In this document: in pieces, positions 60,090-64,000 of the stretch | Numbering within the stretch: the first letter of the stretch is position 1 | Layout: every line of letters starts with the position of its first letter | Assembly: GCF_014839805.1 (NCBI RefSeq) | Contig: NC_051131.1 | Location: 2,716,913 to 2,780,912, forward strand | DNA from: Manduca sexta | Lineage: Eukaryota > Arthropoda > Insecta > Lepidoptera > Sphingidae | Reading direction: 5' to 3' | Length of the DNA stretch: 64,000 nt | Made by a program: the position numbers and the translations under genes | Notes under the pieces: generated by a model | Seen by the model: the letters and a program-made list of their open reading frames with translations, nothing else | Database searches by the model: none | Told to the model about the DNA's origin: nothing

Positions 60090-60495
60090 TATTGCCAACT
60101 GCTAAGGTCTTCTCTACTACTGAGAAGGTTTTAGGCCTCGGCGACCACGCTAGCTTAGTGTAAGTTGGCAGACTTCACATACCTCTAAAATTATTTTTGG
60201 AGATTTGTTTTTTTTAACAAAGTGGCTTCATTGCACCTGATGTTAAGCGAAGTGTAGCCTAAAGATTGCCGACTGGCAACAGATACAGACGTTCACAGAG
60301 AGTCAGCACAGTCATGTCGGCCTGCATAGAAAATTCTCAGGTATGTAGGTTTTCTAACAGTTTCTTAGCACCGTTTAAGCGGACGATAATACATAAACAG
60401 CACACACAAACTTCGATAAATCACAGGTGTGTTTCGGTTTTGAACCTGCGGACATCCGTCTCGGAAGACCGTTTCACACAACTAGGCTATCGTGT
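60090..60495 (+). repeat. 'gggcacgggcctcctc' repeat, old and interrupted, copy B
   Basis: Counterpart of 41600-42000. It explains the frames near 60266-60532. Confidence 0.65.
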
Positions 60496-61832
60496 AGTTC
60501 TGTGTCTTTTCTTTGACGTCACATTTAAATAAGCAAGAATGCAAACCCAACTATAGCCTAAGATGCTGTGTTATGCCAAACACGCCTTTACAAGAGTTCC
60601 ACAATGGGCACAGCAGTTTCAGGATATTCCTCACAGTGCGTGACAGTGGGAATTTGCCTTATTTCGTATATTACGCTATCTAGGATGATGTATTACACTC
60701 GGTATACATTTTTGGAAGGCCTACGCACTGTGACCGGAACATATTTGGATTAAGCATTACTTAGCATATGATTTATTACGATGTTATAACGTAAATGTGT
60801 TGGTGGTAAATATATTGCGAATATTAGTCTAAGATATATTATGTCTTTTTGTTTTCATGTATCCTTTTAGTAAAATTGTTAGAGAATATTAAACCGAAGT
60901 TACAAACAGTACATTTCTTCATTTATTTTACAGAGATATAACGAATTTACAAAATTTACTCTCTACTACTATATGATTACGATTGCAAATTATACAAGTC
61001 AGTCAGACTGTCTAATAAACAATATATTTGATGAATATAATTAAAAAATGGCGCGAAAATATTAATTTTATATGTTAAATGATATCAATTCCCATATTTA
61101 TGTGACCTAAAGAAAAAGCTATGCCAACAACCATTGACTACGTTAACACCATATATAGACAAATAAAAATGCGTTGACATTCACAACTTGTCCATCTAAT
61201 ATAATCGCAAAAAATAAACACTACAACGTCTCTAACCATACCCCTTAAAACATGGCCATACAATTATGATTCTTATTATGTTGTGTTAAATCTTATAATC
61301 TCTTTAACATAAATTCAAAAGGTCAAAAGAAAACTGTTTGCCTATAACTTAAGGCGCTACTTCGGCGGCCGAAGGGCTCTCACCTCGCGCTACCTTCGAA
61401 AACAACATCCCAGTAATTCAATTCCATTGGGTTTCACTAAATTACTATTTTCATTACAGGCTGTTACTAAAAATATAGCTCGCCTAAGAATTTCCACCCC
61501 ATTAGTCCATTAATTATATTTAGACTGAGAAGTCAGTGACTTTCGTCCCTGTGTGGGATTAACAGACTATGAGATGAAATGGTGTCATCTCAAACAGATT
61601 AAAAATCAGCCTAGACTATCCAATATATTTTTTAATTAATTAACTTTTTTGCAGTCGAAGATTCTGCTGTATGAGTTTTTTAAAGGTAACATAATATAAA
61701 GATGACCTCTGCCCAATAACACACAATTAAAACTAAAACTGCTACGTATGTTCTTTTTCTATGGGACAGTTGTACCAACAAGCCAACTTTAATACCAGAC
61801 TTAATACAGGGTACAGTGTTTCCTCATTCACA
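60496..61832. other. No gene recognised, copy B
   Basis: Counterpart of 42001-43299. It has a small extra segment near 61513-61540 ('tatatttagactgagaagtc'). Confidence 0.45.
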
Positions 61833-62066
61833 AACATACACACAGAAGGAGTGAACGGAGGTGTAACTAGGCCTCCCACTTTTCTGTATGGTCCCTTCCA
61901 AGGTGACAGAGGGCGAATATATCGCCATATTGGGCACAAATTCCAGACTCCGAGCAGAAAATTGAGCAGAAAAAAATAATATCACTTTGCCTGATCCGGG
62001 TTGCAACCCGGGACCTCAAAGTAGTAGTCGTACTGTTAACACAATACAACAAGGCCACTGGCAGTC
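61833..62066 (-). mobile_element. SINE-like element, copy B
   Basis: Counterpart of 43300-43531. Confidence 0.65.
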
Positions 62067-62689
62067 CGTTTTCCTAAATTTATAAAATAATTATATACGC
62101 AGATAATTTCATGATTTATAAGGGTTGTTTGAAATAATCTTTTCATTTATAGGTAATAAATTATTAAAGTTGTTTGTCAGTCAGTGCCTATAAAATACTC
62201 ATTCGTTATAAAATATATGGACGATTTGTTTATTTAGTATTTCTTTCAAGTAAAGTCCATAACAAGGAATATATAGACGTGAAAAACCTTATAATGTAAA
62301 TAAAGTTGAATATTATTTAAGGAAACGGTCCATCTATAGCCTTAGGAAAGTATTTCATTATTTACATTGCCGTCTTCTGTCGCGGTTTATTTATTTAGAT
62401 ATTTTCACAGTTCAAATAATAAAGTCAAGTCCCAAAATTATAACATAATCCTCATAAAACATTGATTGTGAGCATTCATCTCGAATTTTAAACAACCTTA
62501 ATTAAACTTTATCTACTAAAAAGTTATGCTGCGGTAACATCACAAAATTCGTCATGAATTTTAACCAACATACCAAACTTCGGTGACAAGGAAACCGAAT
62601 AAACTTAGAACTTACAAGCGCTACTCCTGTGTGCTATACTCAAAAAAGTTATGAATGTAATAGTTTCATTAAGTAATACTCAAGTTACG

Positions 62690-62881
62690 TGGGCGGTACT
62701 GCGCGGCGGTAACCAGTCTAGTACTGGTCCCGTAGCGGGCTGCACGTAGCGACGTAGCGTGCATCGTAGCCGCGTAGCGCCGTAGAAGCTACGAAGTTAA
62801 CGCGACGCGTAGTATAGTGTTGGAAATTAAGTGTTAGTGATAGCATTGTTTTCTTTTAATATTTTAGCGGTAAGTGTCAAT
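62690..62881 (+). promoter_or_regulatory. Small CpG island, possible untranslated exon, copy B
   Basis: Counterpart of 44150-44345. All four GTAGCG hexamers and GTAAGTG (62870) are kept, with three or four substitutions or indels. Confidence 0.25.
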
Positions 62882-63350
62882 TATAAAATACTGATTAACT
62901 ATTTTATAAGTGATAATATATTTAATAGGACGTGACAATTTAATTTTCGAATAATTAAATATATATCTTCACATTTTTAGTGCATATTTATAATTTTTAA
63001 AATGATTGGTATAAATATTATTATTTATATTCTATATTATATTTAAATTTATATTATATTTAAATGGTGATGTCATGGAAACAATATCAACTTCATAAAA
63101 GAACGTCAAATATATATATCCAAGAGATTATAATGTCATAATTATGAATACAAAAAAAAGCTAAAAATTTCCTTAGAAAATTAAATAAACGTTCTGTAAT
63201 TGTACAATTTGTAAAGAAATGATTGCCATGTCTTCCGTGACATGCGTTGTTTAACACGAAAACGTTTTAATAATTAAGTCATTTGGGGTGGTATGAAAGA
63301 AGCTTATGTATTCATATTCCAAGGTTTCTTTACACTTTAATAATAACCCA

Positions 63351-63708
63351 CAATTAAAACCATAAATCAATTTATATGTTTAATTATTAAAAACTAGATT
63401 TATAACTAAAAATATTTAAATGATCAACAAAAAAATTTACTCTAATTTAGTATATTAAATAAACTTACTTAAATAAATTTAAAGTGAAATAAGAGTTTCA
63501 AAAATAAATAAATACAGTTTTTACAGTGCAATTAAAACCATAAATCAATTTACATGTTTTTATTAATAAAAATTAGATGTATAACTAAAAATATTTCAAT
63601 GACTAATAAAAAAATGAACTCTTATTTTATTACATTAAATATAGTTACTTAAATAAATTTAAAGTGAAATAAGAGTTTCAAAAATAAATAAATACAGTTT
63701 TTACAGTG
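63351..63708 (+). repeat. 179-bp tandem repeat, two units, copy B
   Basis: Units lie at 63351-63528 and 63529-63708. Here the second unit differs from the first at many positions in its middle ('tcaatgactaataaaaaaat' in place of 'taaatgatcaacaaaaaaat'), unlike copy A. Confidence 0.9.
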
Positions 63709-63711
63709 CAC

Positions 63712-63950
63712 CATTTTTTTGTAAGGATGCGGCAATGTGACCTATTATTAAATGGAGTGGGCTCCAATAGAATGACCACTACGAAAGATGATTACCCCTC
63801 GGCAGTCGACACAATTTTGCCGGCTTGTTGGAACCGGATTTACACAGGCTGTTCCTGGAACGCGGCACACTTAAGTGAGCCACTATGGCGGGTTTTAACA
63901 CCTTGTGTTCGGTGATCGCTATCCAAGGAATATATCCTACCACCAGCTTT
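63712..63950 (-). repeat. 'gatagcgaccaccgta' repeat, inverted, copy B
   Basis: Counterpart of 45160-45405. It explains the open frames at the window end. Confidence 0.75.
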
Positions 63951-64000
63951 TTTATAACCATAAAGGATTAAAAGTCTTTAATGATGAAATAATTAAGCTC

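Larger units (their letters stand above)
46267..64000 (+). repeat. Copy B of large direct duplication
   Basis: This copy matches 28867-45457 in order and orientation and begins exactly at the gap edge. It is about 1.1 kb longer than the matching part of copy A, mainly because it keeps 57253-58051 (deleted in A) and has a longer version of the block at 51953-52914. A contig start that coincides with the duplication start is what an unmerged haplotype overlap would give. Confidence 0.96.

Noticed and set aside
1..64000. A previously undescribed multigene biological system
   Set aside because: No gene cluster is present. The striking large-scale structure is best explained by uncollapsed haplotypes plus ordinary lepidopteran repeats.

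Overview
The window looks like intergenic DNA from a moth or butterfly (Lepidoptera). It is AT-rich with scattered CpG-rich islands and is packed with degraded interspersed repeats whose sequence signatures are familiar from lepidopteran genomes. These include the 'gatagcgaccaccgta / gccgaggggtaatcatctctc' family, the 'gggcacgggcctcctctactactgagag' family, the 'cccgcggcttcgcccgcgtg' family, tRNA-derived SINEs with a polymerase III B box, and a dead Jockey-type LINE. I found no protein-coding gene I can support, and no rRNA, tRNA, CRISPR array, prokaryotic operon or virus. All open frames are short, and many begin at non-ATG codons, lie inside repeats or cross runs of N.

Three runs of exactly 500 N (8444-8943, 24320-24819, 45767-46266) cut the window into four contigs. 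Contig 1 is 1-8443. Contig 2 is 8944-24319, and its first 7.7 kb is the reverse complement of 1-7748, giving an inverted repeat around the first gap. Contig 3 is 24820-45766. Contig 4 is 46267-64000 and repeats contig 3 from 28867 to its end, in direct orientation, beginning at the first base after the gap. Contig 3 from 24820 to 28866 and contig 2 from 16681 to 24319 are single-copy within the window.

The most economical reading is that both large duplications are allelic haplotypes that the assembler did not collapse: an end-to-end overlap of contigs 3 and 4, and an inverted placement of contigs 1 and 2. A real palindrome or tandem duplication cannot be excluded from sequence alone. The paired copies are still useful, because comparing them shows polymorphic events: a foldback MITE insertion followed by a microhomology-type deletion (39361-39568 against 57249-58058), a wholly different block of 0.5 against 1.0 kb (34525-35033 against 51953-52914), changed homogeneity of a 179-bp tandem repeat (44800-45156 against 63351-63708), and a block of about 1.15 kb in the inverted repeat (5495-6640 against about 10035-11215) that differs at only about six sites while the outer arm differs by about 4%. 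That block is the best candidate for functional, probably regulatory, sequence.

The layout is: 1-8443 left arm with a foldback MITE and the conserved CpG-rich block; 8944-16680 its mirror; 16681-24319 mostly unique DNA with CpG-rich stretches, an RFX-type X-box and SINE relics; 24820-28866 unique DNA with a SINE, a hairpin and a hAT-like MITE nested in an older repeat; 28867-45766 copy A, with the LINE, several SINE-like repeats, the tandem repeat and a small CpG island; 46267-64000 copy B of the same locus. I did not find a new biological system. The most interesting material is the foldback MITE family and the allelic rearrangements it marks.
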